A stretch of 64,000 nucleotides of DNA from Cellulomonas sp. URHE0023. GTDB taxonomy: Bacteria; Actinomycetota; Actinomycetes; Actinomycetales; Cellulomonadaceae. Shown here in pieces: positions 49,219 through 57,574 of this stretch. The notes beneath the pieces were generated by a model. It saw only the letters and a program-made list of their open reading frames with translations. It was not told the DNA's origin and did no database searches. Numbering within the stretch: the stretch's first letter is position 1; each line of letters starts with the position of its first letter. Location of the stretch: assembly GCF_000688475.1 (NCBI RefSeq), contig NZ_JIAN01000011.1, positions 62,001 to 126,000 on the forward strand, read 5' to 3'. A program made the translations under genes and the position numbers.

Positions 49219-49859
49219 TGGTCGTCGTGCGGGCCGCCGACCGCGCCCGGACCCTGGTCCTGCTGGCGAAGGAACCGGTGCCGGGCCGCGTGAAGACCCG
49301 CCTGCACAGCGAGTTCTCGCCCGTCGAGGCGGCCGCGCTGGCGTCGGCGGCCATCGAGGACACCGTGCGCGTCATGGCGGCGGCAGACGCCGAGCACCGG
49401 CTCGTGGCGCTCGACGGTCGGGCCGGCCCGTGGCTGCCGGTCGGCTTCGACGTGGTCGCCCAGCCGGACGGCGACCTCGGGGCTCGGCTGACCGCCGCCG
49501 TCGATGCCGCGTTCGACCGCGGTGGTCCCGTGCTCCTCGTCGGGATGGACTCACCGCAGCTGTCGCTGGACGTGTCGTTCCAGGGGGCGGACGCCGTCCT
49601 CGGGCCGACGGACGACGGAGGTTTCTGGGCCGTCGGCCTGCGCGAACGGTGCCCCGGCGCCTTCGACGGCGTCCCGATGTCCACGGACCACACCGGCGCC
49701 GACCAGCTGGCGCGGCTGCGCCAGCTCGGCCTGACCGTGCGGATCCTGCCGACGCTGCGCGACGTAGACGAGCCCGCCGACGCGTGCGCCGTGGCGCTCG
49801 CTCACCCGGGCACCCGGTTCGCTGCCGCCTGGCGGCGCCTGACCGCGGTCGACGTCTGA
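49215..49859 (+). CDS. DUF2064 / CofC-like nucleotidyltransferase-fold protein
   Basis: A 214-residue GT-A-fold protein: LVLLAKEPVPGRVKTRLHSEFSPVEAAALASA near the start, VLLVGMDSPQLSL and GPTDDGGFWAVGL, the DUF2064/TIGR04282 pattern. Its orthologue position is Rv0540. Relatives pair with a GT2 partner in several secondary sugar pathways, and may activate the sugar as a nucleotide. Overlaps its upstream neighbour by ATGA. Confidence 0.86.
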   Translation: MMVVVRAADRARTLVLLAKEPVPGRVKTRLHSEFSPVEAAALASAAIEDTVRVMAAADAEHRLVALDGRAGPWLPVGFDVVAQPDGDLGARLTAAVDAAFDRGGPVLLVGMDSPQLSLDVSFQGADAVLGPTDDGGFWAVGLRERCPGAFDGVPMSTDHTGADQLARLRQLGLTVRILPTLRDVDEPADACAVALAHPGTRFAAAWRRLTAVDV

Positions 49860-50497
49860 TGCGTCCGCACCCGCTGGCCGTCTACGAGTCGGCGCTGGAC
49901 GGCGCAGCCGTGGTCGCGGTGGGCTCGGCCGGTGCGGTGGCGCTCGCGGTCGCCCGCTGGAGCGACGAGCCCGACGACGTCGACCACCTGATGCTCGCGC
50001 GGTGCGAGGCACCCGTGCTCGACGTCGGCTGCGGCCCCGGTCGGCTCGTGGGTGCCCTCAACGCCCGAGGAGTGCCGGCGCTCGGGATCGACGTGTCGCC
50101 GCGCGCGGTCGAGCAGACCCGCCGACGCGGTGCGATGGCCCTGCGCCGAGCCGTCGAGCAGCCCGTGCCGGCCGAAGGGCGCTGGGGCACCGTCCTGCTC
50201 GCGGACGGCAACATCGGGATCGGAGGTGACCCGGCGGCCCTCCTGCGCCGCTGCCGGCTGCTCGTCGGGCCCCGAGGCCTGGTGCTCGTGGAGACGGACG
50301 CCGACCCGGACGCCGACGACACCGAGCCGCTCACCCTCCGGTCTGCCGACGGGCACGTGAGCCGGCCCATGCCCTGGGCACGCGTCGGCGCCCGAGCCAT
50401 GGCCGTCCTCGCTCCCACTTGCGGCTTCATCGTCCTCGAGCAGTGGCAGCTGAAGGCCCGCACGGTGATGGCGCTCCGGGCGGTGGAACGGTCCTAG
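49859..50497 (+). CDS. Class I SAM-dependent methyltransferase
   Basis: A 212-residue methyltransferase with APVLDVGCGPGRLVGALNARGVPALGIDVSP (motif I and acidic loop) and WGTVLLADGNIGIGGDPAALLRRC. The last part, GFIVLEQWQLKARTVMALRA, is family-typical. It starts within the DUF2064 stop (TGATG), so it is coupled. A substrate in the sugar pathway is inferred from context. Its TAG shares CTAG with the convergent gene. Confidence 0.85.
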   Translation: MRPHPLAVYESALDGAAVVAVGSAGAVALAVARWSDEPDDVDHLMLARCEAPVLDVGCGPGRLVGALNARGVPALGIDVSPRAVEQTRRRGAMALRRAVEQPVPAEGRWGTVLLADGNIGIGGDPAALLRRCRLLVGPRGLVLVETDADPDADDTEPLTLRSADGHVSRPMPWARVGARAMAVLAPTCGFIVLEQWQLKARTVMALRAVERS

Positions 50498-50949
50498 TCC
50501 GTCTCACGAGGCAGCAGGTCAGGGTCGGGCTCGGCGGGACGCCTCGGGGCCAGCGAGCCGACGACCGCGCCGACGAGCACCGCGAGGAGCAGGGCCGCAC
50601 CGGCGAGCGCCAGCGAGGTCGTGGGCGCCACCGGTACCACCGAGTCGTTGCGACGACGGCTTGACGCACCCACGATCACCACCGCGAAGATCGCGAGCAC
50701 TCCTGCGCCCAGCGCACCGGCGCGCAGCGCCGGCCGCCAGGCCGGCCGGACCCGTGGCAGCACGACGAGCCCGAGCAGCACCGCGATCGGCGCGAGCACC
50801 GCGTCGTGCACCGCGACGCCGCCGGCCATCCAGAGCACGATGCCCGGCCACTGGCGCTGTGGGATCGACGTCAGCCCGACCACCGCACCGACGCCGACGA
50901 GTGCGACGCCGAACCCGAGCAGCGCGAGCCGTCCGGCGGACCACCTCAT
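50494..50949 (-). CDS. Hypothetical four-helix membrane protein
   Basis: A 151-residue protein with about four membrane helices (LALLGFGVALVGVGAVVGL, IVLWMAGGVAVHDAVLAPIAVLLGLVVL, ALGAGVLAIFAVVIVGA and SLALAGAALLLAVLVGAVVGSLA) and an acidic tail. No family is recognised with certainty. The ATG overlaps the stop of the cytochrome b-molybdoenzyme gene (ATGA), so it is probably an accessory to it. Confidence 0.72.
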   Translation of the reverse strand: MRWSAGRLALLGFGVALVGVGAVVGLTSIPQRQWPGIVLWMAGGVAVHDAVLAPIAVLLGLVVLPRVRPAWRPALRAGALGAGVLAIFAVVIVGASSRRRNDSVVPVAPTTSLALAGAALLLAVLVGAVVGSLAPRRPAEPDPDLLPRETD

Positions 50950-52106
50950 GCGAGGACCTCGATCCGGTCCACCCACTTGGTCTGCAGGACGCCGGGCCGG
51001 TCCGGTGCGATCAGCCGAGCGGGGTACCCATGGTCGAGGTCGAGGTCCTCACCGCCGAGGCGCAGCGCGAGCAGGCTGTCGGGATGCTGCACGAACGACG
51101 CCGGCAGGACGGACTGCCGGTACGACCCACCCTGCTGCAGGCTCACGATGCGGACGTCCTGGTCGACCGAGCCGTCCGCGAGCGCCACGAGGTCCCGTAC
51201 TCGCACGCCCTCCCACGTCGCCGTGGTGCTCCACCCCTCGACGCACGCGATCGGCAGCACGACGGTGACCTGCGGCAGCGCTTCCAGGTCCGCGCGAGTG
51301 AGCCGGACCGTCCGTGCGGGTCCCACGAGCGAGAGCCTCCAGGCGGGGTCGGTGGCCGTCGCCTCGACGCCGGCCGCACGAGCCGTCCGGTTCACCGGTA
51401 GCCCTTGCGGCCCGTTCCCCGCCTGCCGGGGCGACAGGATCGCGGCGGCGGACAGCGCCGGCACCGTCTGGCCGACGGTCAGCGCCGTGAGTCCGAGCAC
51501 CGTGACGGCAACTCCTCCCAGGAACCCGCGGCGTGTGGTGCCCTCCTCGGGCGGCTCCGACGGCTCGTCGAGCGGTCGCCGGAACGCCTCGACGATCACG
51601 GGCAGCTTCACGGCGACGTGCACGGCGATCGAGCCGACGAGCACCCAGGCGACCGCGAAGTGGACCCGGACGAACGAGAACGACCACGGGTACCACTGGA
51701 AGGTGTTCAGCAGGCCGGTGCTCACCTGGAAGATCGCGCTGGCGACGAGCACGGCCACGGAGCCTCGTTCGACGGCGTGCAGCGGGCTCCGCAGCCGGGG
51801 CCGCGCGAAGAGTGCCGGGTACGCGGCGTACAGCTTGGCCAGCAGCAGCGGGATCGCGGCCAGGCCGGCGGCGACGTGCAGCCCCTGGGTCACCCGATAG
51901 CCCCACGTGGGACCGGGCGGCAGCGGGAGCAGTGGCGTCGGGTTCTGGTGCAGGTGGGAGATCAGCCCGGTGAGGAACGCGACGACGATCGCGCTCGCGA
52001 GCAGGACGCCGACCCGCGCGACGACCCGGGGGTCGTGGACCGTCGACGCGAAGTCGTCCTGGTCGGGAGGCCTCGCGAGACGCCGGAGATCCGTCACGCG
52101 GCTCAT
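50946..52106 (-). CDS. Cytochrome b-type membrane domain fused to sulfite oxidase/YedY-type molybdoenzyme
   Basis: A 386-residue fusion. Residues 30-175 form four helices with His in GLHVAAG (77), RVHFAVAW (149) and AVHVAVK (163) that could hold haem. A Tat-like segment TTRRGFLGGVAVTVLGL (190-206) then leads to a sulfite-oxidase-fold domain with the molybdenum-ligand Cys288 in LPIACVEGWSTTATWEGV and a C-terminal HGYPARLIAPDRPG...TKWVDRIEVL. The YedY/MsrP relatives reduce sulfoxides, with a separate haem partner YedZ. The ATG has TACGGT seven bases upstream and a CCGTCA repeat beyond. Confidence 0.9.
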   Translation of the reverse strand: MSRVTDLRRLARPPDQDDFASTVHDPRVVARVGVLLASAIVVAFLTGLISHLHQNPTPLLPLPPGPTWGYRVTQGLHVAAGLAAIPLLLAKLYAAYPALFARPRLRSPLHAVERGSVAVLVASAIFQVSTGLLNTFQWYPWSFSFVRVHFAVAWVLVGSIAVHVAVKLPVIVEAFRRPLDEPSEPPEEGTTRRGFLGGVAVTVLGLTALTVGQTVPALSAAAILSPRQAGNGPQGLPVNRTARAAGVEATATDPAWRLSLVGPARTVRLTRADLEALPQVTVVLPIACVEGWSTTATWEGVRVRDLVALADGSVDQDVRIVSLQQGGSYRQSVLPASFVQHPDSLLALRLGGEDLDLDHGYPARLIAPDRPGVLQTKWVDRIEVLA

Positions 52107-52113
52107 GCTCTCG

Positions 52114-52170
52114 ACCGTAGGCCGGGCTGGCGCTCACGAACGGGGCCGGACGATGACGGCTACCTGACGG
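52114..52170 (-). promoter_or_regulatory. Molybdoenzyme promoter with CCGTCA direct repeat (site c)
   Basis: On the minus strand, CCGTCAGGTAGCCGTCATC runs from 52170 to 52152, the second CCGTCA ending at 52154. Thirty-four bases later is TACGGT (52119-52114), seven bases before the ATG. Same motif, orientation and spacing as sites at 45550 and 48505. Confidence 0.72.
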
Positions 52171-52176
52171 TGCCGC

Positions 52177-53466
52177 TCACCAGGCCGAGACGAGGACGAC
52201 CTGGAGCACCACGGTGGTGGCGGCCTGGGCGACGAGCCAGCGGCGGTCCGACGCCAGGACCGCCGCGGCGGGCACCACCCAGCAGGCCAGCGGCAGCCAG
52301 ATCCTCTCGACCTCGCCGCGTTCCACACCCGACAACGCACCCATGAGGGCGGCGCCCAGTGCGACGACGACGAGCAGCCGAGCCTCCTGCGGCAGCCTCG
52401 ACAGTCCGGTCAGCCCGCCCACGGCTGCCGGACCGACGAGCACGCCGAGGAGCAGGAGGTCCGCGACGACGAAGTACACGTACGGCCGGTCGGCGGCCCG
52501 CCCGAGAGACGAGGCGAGATGGGTCACCGCGATCCCGTCGGGCAACCAGAAGCCCGCGACGGCCCAGGCCCCTGCGCTGGCCAGCACGACGCACCCTGCC
52601 AGGAGGGTCGGCACCCAGCGCCTCGTGCTGACCCCGACGACGAGCGTGAGCGCACCCATCGGGAGCAGGCCGTAGGACAGGAACGGGCACAGCCCGAGCA
52701 CGAGCCCGGCGGCCAGCGCCCACGGCCAGGCGCGGTCCCGCGTCGAGGCGAGCGCGAGCAGGGCGATCCCCCACGCGAGCACGCCGGCGAAGAACGCGTC
52801 GCCGGTCGTCGCGAGCCAGAGCGCGGCCGGAGCCAGGACCACGGCAGGCAGTGCACGGCGCACGACGTCCTGCCCGGGGGCACCGCCGAGCGCCCTGACC
52901 GTGATCGCCACGGCGACGACCGCGCTCGTCCCGACACCGATGACGAGGGCAGCCGCCCACCCGGCGCCACCCAGCCCGACGCGGTCCATCCCGGCGAGCA
53001 GCAGCGGGAACCCGGGTGGGTGACCGCGGACGTGGATCGGGTAGTCGAGCGCGCGTTCGGTGAACGTGCGCACGAAGACCCCCGGGGCCTCGCGGACCAC
53101 CGGCACGACACCGAGGTAGTCGTGCTCGCCGCGCAGCGGGGCGGTCAGGGCGTCCCAGCCGTCGGTCGTCGCGAGCGCCACCGCGAACGCGGCGGTCGTC
53201 ACCCAGCCCGCCAGCAGCAGCACCCCCCAACGGGCGGACCGCGCGAACGCCGGACCTCGAACGACCACCAGCGTCGCGACGAGCACCGCGACGACCGTCC
53301 CGCCCGAGACGCGCAGGCGAACGTGCCCGACGAACGGCGGCGCGCCGCCGTACGTGATCACGGCACCGGCGCGCTCCAGGACGAGGCCGACGGCCCAGAC
53401 GAGGGCGAGGCACGCAGCCCAGATCGCGACGGCCACGACTGCGCGCCTGGACGCTCGGGGGGGCAC
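52177..53466 (-). CDS. Polytopic glycosyltransferase (methylthioxylose transferase-like)
   Basis: A 429-residue membrane protein with about 11 helices in the GT-C style. After the first helix it has a long outside loop, then VRTFTERALDYPIHVRGHPPGFPLLLAGMDRV, where HPPGFPLLL is a conserved motif of actinobacterial relatives such as Rv0541c (MtxT). MtxT moves methylthioxylose from a polyprenyl phosphate to lipoarabinomannan; the acceptor here is unknown because this organism need not make LAM. GTG start at 53466 with TACGCT seven bases upstream (53479-53474). Confidence 0.82.
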   Translation of the reverse strand: MPPRASRRAVVAVAIWAACLALVWAVGLVLERAGAVITYGGAPPFVGHVRLRVSGGTVVAVLVATLVVVRGPAFARSARWGVLLLAGWVTTAAFAVALATTDGWDALTAPLRGEHDYLGVVPVVREAPGVFVRTFTERALDYPIHVRGHPPGFPLLLAGMDRVGLGGAGWAAALVIGVGTSAVVAVAITVRALGGAPGQDVVRRALPAVVLAPAALWLATTGDAFFAGVLAWGIALLALASTRDRAWPWALAAGLVLGLCPFLSYGLLPMGALTLVVGVSTRRWVPTLLAGCVVLASAGAWAVAGFWLPDGIAVTHLASSLGRAADRPYVYFVVADLLLLGVLVGPAAVGGLTGLSRLPQEARLLVVVALGAALMGALSGVERGEVERIWLPLACWVVPAAAVLASDRRWLVAQAATTVVLQVVLVSAW

Positions 53467-53575
53467 GAGGGCCAGCGTAGGTGTGAGGCACCGCCCCGAT
53501 CAGGTGACGCGGATGAACGTTGCCGGACACCTCGCCCGGCTGGGCCCGACCCGCACACGCAGAGGCGCGTCCGGG

Positions 53576-53827
53576 TCAGGCACCCTCCGTGACGGAGTAG
53601 ATCTCGTCGGCCACGAGACCGTGGGCCTCGCGGTGGACGGTGGCGGCGGCCTCCGCATCGGGGGCCTCGACGAGGCAGAAGATCTTGCCCGCCGCCTCGT
53701 CGACCCAGTACCGCACGTAGTTGACGCCGTGCGGCCCCTGCGTCGCCAGGTCGGCCTGGTGGGCGGACGCGACATCGCTTGCCGAGACTCCGCCCTCGAT
53801 GGTGTGGGCGTCCATGAACAGCGCCAT
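53576..53827 (-). CDS. DUF4242-family small protein
   Basis: An 83-residue ferredoxin-like-fold protein: MALFMDAHTIEGGVSASDVASAHQADL, GVNYVRYWVDEAAGKIFCLVEAPDAEAAATVHREAHGLVADEIY. This matches DUF4242, which includes a nickel-binding Streptomyces protein. The conserved His and Cys (IFCLVEAP) are present. The ATG at 53827 follows GGAAGGTGA. Role unknown. Confidence 0.82.
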   Translation of the reverse strand: MALFMDAHTIEGGVSASDVASAHQADLATQGPHGVNYVRYWVDEAAGKIFCLVEAPDAEAAATVHREAHGLVADEIYSVTEGA

Positions 53828-54133
53828 TGAAGTCACCTTCCGGTCATTTCTCCGCGAGCCCACGGTGGGCTCGCCATGAGTTGAGACGAGGCGGCGGCCC
53901 GGGAGGTTCACCTGTCGGTGCCGGCGCCGACGGGTTCACCCGTCACCGACCAGCACGGTCGAGCTGCGAGCCCCGCTGCGCGAGACCCCGCGGCCGGGCT
54001 CAGAGCACAGCGATCGGCGCTCTCCGGGTGCGCGCAACCCGCTGTGCGCGCACGCTTGTCCTACCGCGTCGAGCCGGGGCGCCCTCGTCCTCGGCTCCGT
54101 GGGGTGCCGAGGCTGTGTTCTCGGAGGTATCCC
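53828..54133. other. 306-bp intergenic region with one inverted repeat
   Basis: Divergent upstream region for the DUF4242 and DUF4383 genes. GCGAGCCCA (53854-53862) and its complement (53866-53874) flank CGG, about 27 bases upstream of the DUF4242 start, a possible operator or leader hairpin. The Shine-Dalgarno GGAGGT of the DUF4383 gene is at its right end. I see no gene or other element in the rest. Confidence 0.5.
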
Positions 54134-54574
54134 ATGACCGCACCGGCCCGACAGGCGACGGCCGTCCGCACCAGGTACCCGTTCCAGTGGCTTGCACTCA
54201 TCATCGGCGTCGTCTACCTGCTCGTCGGGCTGGTCGGCTTCGCCATCACCGGCTTCGACGACTTCACCGAGCACGACCACTCACAGACGCTGATGGGGTT
54301 CGCGATCAACCCGCTGCACAACATCGTGCACATCGTCGTCGGGATCCTCGGGATCGCGCTGTGGTCGACCGTCGCCCGGGCCCGGGCGTACGGGTGGATC
54401 CTCGCCGTCGGGTACGGCGGAACGTTCGTGTACGGCCTGATCGTGGCCGACGACACGGACGGGAACTTCTTGAACATCAACGGGGCAGACAACGGCCTCC
54501 ACCTCGTCAGCGCGCTTGCCGGTCTCGCGATCGCCCTGTGGCCCGCGCGGGACGGGACGGCGGGCAGGCGGTAG
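54134..54574 (+). CDS. DUF4383-family membrane protein
   Basis: A 146-residue protein with four membrane helices; WLALIIGVVYLLVGLVGF, NPLHNIVHIVVGILGIALW and ADNGLHLVSALAGLAIALW carry conserved His and Asn in the helices, as in DUF4383 proteins. Function unknown; often found with stress genes. Strong GGAGGT four to nine bases before the ATG. Confidence 0.87.
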   Translation: MTAPARQATAVRTRYPFQWLALIIGVVYLLVGLVGFAITGFDDFTEHDHSQTLMGFAINPLHNIVHIVVGILGIALWSTVARARAYGWILAVGYGGTFVYGLIVADDTDGNFLNINGADNGLHLVSALAGLAIALWPARDGTAGRR

Positions 54575-54580
54575 GTCGCT

Positions 54581-54620
54581 CGGGTGGGCCGGCGGCGTCC
54601 CGTCGCCGCCGGCCCACCCG
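54581..54620 (+). terminator. Hairpin terminator after DUF4383 gene
   Basis: Perfect 17-bp arms (54581-54597 and 54604-54620) with a six-base loop, seven bases past the stop codon. Confidence 0.8.
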
Positions 54621-54679
54621 CAGCGATTGACCAGCGGTGCCGCCTCGCGGGGGCGCCGACGAGACGGAGGAGGAGTGCC

Positions 54680-54910
54680 ATGTCAGACCACCCCGTGCAC
54701 ACCGTCCCCGGGGAGGGCCGGTGGTTCAACGAGGTCGCCGCTCGGCAGATCGGCGAGCGGTACGCGACGCGGGACGAAGCCGTCGCGGAAGGCCGTGCGG
54801 AGGCGCTCGCCCGGCACGTCGAGCACCACATCCATGACGAGCACGGCCTGGTCGACCGTACCGAGAGCTACACGGTCGACCAGGCCGAGAGCTGCAGCGC
54901 CGTCCAGTAG
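54680..54910 (+). CDS. DUF2188-like small protein
   Basis: A 76-residue soluble protein: VHTVPGEGRWFNEVAARQIGERYATRDEAVAEGRAEALARHVEHHIHDEHGLVDRTESYT. The W...A...ATRDEAVAEGR pattern and the DGLI/GLVDRTESY end fit DUF2188. Function unknown. GGAGGAGGAG lies before the ATG at 54680. Confidence 0.8.
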   Translation: MSDHPVHTVPGEGRWFNEVAARQIGERYATRDEAVAEGRAEALARHVEHHIHDEHGLVDRTESYTVDQAESCSAVQ

Positions 54911-54931
54911 GGCTGCTCGGCCACCACGCGC

Positions 54932-56392
54932 CTACTCGGCCACCACGCGCAGGGAGCCCAGCTCCGGGTCCGCAGAGTCGGGGATGAGCATGCCGGCGTC
55001 CTTGCCGGTCCGGAGGTACTCGATCACCTCTGCGGTGATGCGCTCCCCCGGCGCCAGGACGGGTACGCCCGGCGGGTAGGGCGAGATCATCTCCGCGACG
55101 ATCCTGCCGACCGACTCCTTCAGCGGCACCTGCTCCACACGGGCGAAGAAGGCGTCACGCGGTCGCATGACGCTCTCGAGCTCGAGGTCGCCGAGCCCGG
55201 GCAGCGCCACCTGCGGAGCACGGTCGATCTCGTCGGAACGCGCGACGAGCTGCTCGAACGCCTCGACGAGCACGGACTCGGACCGGTCGTCGTCACCATG
55301 GGTGATGCGTGCGCTGATCCGGCAGGTGTCCGACGCGCTCAGGTCCACGCGGCAGGTGTCGCGCAGCCACTCGGTCGCGGCGTACCCGGTGATCCCGAGG
55401 CCGCGGACGTCGACCGTGAGCACCAACGGGTCAATGTCAAACGCCGCCCCCGGCCGCACCACCTCGCGACCCATGAGCGACAGGCCCTCCAGGCCTTCGA
55501 CAGCCGTTCGGATCCGGCCCGCGCGTGCCAGGGCCTCGCTGAGGAGCTCTTTGCCGCTCTCGACCATGTGGCGACGCCACCCGTCGAGCGTCAGGTAGAC
55601 CAGGCTCGAGGAGCTGGTGGTCCCGAGCAGGTCCTCCCGCGCCTTCAGGACGGTCGGGTCGACGCGGTCACCCTGGAGGTGGAACACCGAGCTCTGCTCG
55701 ATCGCGGCACCCATCTTGTGCACGCTGGTGACGACGACGTCGGCACCGGCGTCCATCCCCCACGTGGGCAGCTCGGGGTGGAACGGGAAGTGGGCGCCCC
55801 ACGCCTCGTCCACGATGAGCGGAACCCCCGCCTCATGGCAGACGGCCGCCACTCCTGCGATGTCCGCGCAGGTCCCCCAGTCGGTCGGCGTGATCAGCAG
55901 CATCCCCTTCGCGTCCGGGTGGGCGGCCAGGGCCTTGCGGACGTCGTCGGGCTCGGGCGGGTGGACCAGGTGCAGCTCCTCGTCCGCGTGCGGATGGACC
56001 CAGACCGGCCGGATCCCGCCGATGATCAGCGCGGAGACCACCGACTTGTGCGCGTTGCGCGAGACGAGCAGCTCCTCACCCGGTCCGGCGACCGACATCA
56101 TGGCGCTCTTCACGGACAAGGAGCTGCCGCAGGTCGAGAAGAACGCCTGCTCGGCGTGGACCGCGTCGGCCATGAGCTGCTGAGCCTGCTCGAGGATCCC
56201 CTGGGACTGCCGACGATCGTCCAAGCCGTTGAGCGTCAGCACGTCGGCCGCGAACAGCCCTTCGCCGAGCACCTCCAGCAGGCGTGGGTCGACTCCGCGG
56301 CCCTGGCGGTGCCCCGGGGGCCCGTATGCGACGTCTCCCCGGCGTCGGAAGTCGACAAGCGCCTCCACCACGGGTGTCCGGCTGTGGTCCAC
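54932..56392 (-). CDS. Ornithine/lysine/arginine decarboxylase (PLP-dependent)
   Basis: A 486-residue fold-type I decarboxylase of the class found in speA-like and Cad proteins without the N-terminal wing domain: YGPPGHRQGRGVDPR, FFSTCGSSLSVKSAMM, RNAHKSVVSALIIGG, LIVDEAWGAHF and the PLP Lys in TSVHKMGAAIEQSS. It makes a diamine or agmatine, the exact substrate being undecided. The GTG start follows AGGAG. It is 27 bases downstream of the YbdK-type ligase, the third gene of an operon. Confidence 0.9.
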   Translation of the reverse strand: MDHSRTPVVEALVDFRRRGDVAYGPPGHRQGRGVDPRLLEVLGEGLFAADVLTLNGLDDRRQSQGILEQAQQLMADAVHAEQAFFSTCGSSLSVKSAMMSVAGPGEELLVSRNAHKSVVSALIIGGIRPVWVHPHADEELHLVHPPEPDDVRKALAAHPDAKGMLLITPTDWGTCADIAGVAAVCHEAGVPLIVDEAWGAHFPFHPELPTWGMDAGADVVVTSVHKMGAAIEQSSVFHLQGDRVDPTVLKAREDLLGTTSSSSLVYLTLDGWRRHMVESGKELLSEALARAGRIRTAVEGLEGLSLMGREVVRPGAAFDIDPLVLTVDVRGLGITGYAATEWLRDTCRVDLSASDTCRISARITHGDDDRSESVLVEAFEQLVARSDEIDRAPQVALPGLGDLELESVMRPRDAFFARVEQVPLKESVGRIVAEMISPYPPGVPVLAPGERITAEVIEYLRTGKDAGMLIPDSADPELGSLRVVAE

Positions 56393-56419
56393 GTCGTTCT
56401 CCTCTCCTCAGCGGCCGGG

Positions 56420-57574
56420 TCACGCTCGCCGGTCGGCGAGAGTGGCATCGACCGCGCGTGCGACGACCGTCGACAGGTCACCACCGCGTGACAGCTGGGC
56501 ACGCTGCCGGTCGGCACCGGTGCCGCGGGCCAGCAGCGCCGACATCTCCTCACGAGCCCAGGCGAGCTCACCGGCCGCCTCCAACGCGCCCGACACGTGG
56601 TGCAGCAACGCGCTCAGGGCGTCCCGCGCCGGCACGAGCCGGTCCTCGACCGGGTGCACCAGGTCTCCTGACAGCCCGAACCTGCTCGCACGCCAGGCCG
56701 CCAGCCGCACCACGACGGTGGGCTGCGTGGACGGCGGCACGCCGGTGCGCCACTGGTCCGCGGCGGTCTGCACCAGCGCACGGCAGAGCGAGGCGACCAG
56801 CATGGTGTCCCGCACATCCAGGCAGACGTCCGCGACCCGGATCTCGACTGTCGGGTGCCGGTGCGACAGCCGGGCGTCGAAGTACACCATCCCGCCGTCC
56901 AGCAGCGTCTGGGTGGCCAGCATCCTGGCGACCACGTCCTGGTAGGCAGCGGCGGAGCCGAAGATGTCCGTCGGCCCCGTGCCGGGCCACCGGCTCCACG
57001 CCTGGGTGCGGTAGCTCGCGTACGAGGTGTCGCGTCCACCCCAGAACGGCGAGTTCGCGGCCAGCGCCGTGATCAGCGGGAGCCACGGTCTGATGCGGTC
57101 CAGCACGGCGACACCCTCGTCCGCGCTGTCGATCGCGACGTGCACGTGGCACCCGCACGTCAGCTGCTCCTGGCACGTCAGACCCATCTGCGCCTCGATC
57201 GCGCGGAAACGGGCCCCGTCGCTGAGGACCGGTCGCACGGGCAGGGGCGACGTCGCGAGCGCCGCGACGCGAGCCCCGGCGGTGCGGGCGGCGACGTCAG
57301 CCACCCGACGCAGTGACACGAGCTGCTCGCCGAGGTCCCCGATCGTGCGGGTGGGTGTGGTCGCCGTCTCGACCTGCTGCTCCTGGAGCTCCGACTGCAG
57401 GGCGCCGACCGGCAGGGCCGTTCCTGCCGCCAGGACCGAGGACCCTGCGGCGACCGGCGCGCCCGTCGCGTGGTCCACCAGCAGCAGCTCCTCCTCCACG
57501 CCGACCGTGCGCAGACGCGGCGAGGCGACCGTGAGCACGTCGAGGTCGACGGCGAGCGACGTGTCCGTGGCCAT
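56420..57574 (-). CDS. YbdK-type carboxylate-amine ligase (glutamate-cysteine ligase 2 family)
   Basis: A 384-residue GCS2-type ATP-grasp-like ligase: RTVGVEEELLLVD at residue 22, ELQEQQVETATTPTRT, GCHVHVAIDS with metal ligands and HPTVEIRVADVCLDVRDTML. It joins an acyl carboxylate, usually gamma-glutamyl, to an amine. The ATG at 57574 overlaps the asnB stop by one base (TGATG), so these are coupled. With a decarboxylase and an amidotransferase beside it, a role in making an amide-type small molecule is likely. Confidence 0.88.
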   Translation of the reverse strand: MATDTSLAVDLDVLTVASPRLRTVGVEEELLLVDHATGAPVAAGSSVLAAGTALPVGALQSELQEQQVETATTPTRTIGDLGEQLVSLRRVADVAARTAGARVAALATSPLPVRPVLSDGARFRAIEAQMGLTCQEQLTCGCHVHVAIDSADEGVAVLDRIRPWLPLITALAANSPFWGGRDTSYASYRTQAWSRWPGTGPTDIFGSAAAYQDVVARMLATQTLLDGGMVYFDARLSHRHPTVEIRVADVCLDVRDTMLVASLCRALVQTAADQWRTGVPPSTQPTVVVRLAAWRASRFGLSGDLVHPVEDRLVPARDALSALLHHVSGALEAAGELAWAREEMSALLARGTGADRQRAQLSRGGDLSTVVARAVDATLADRRA

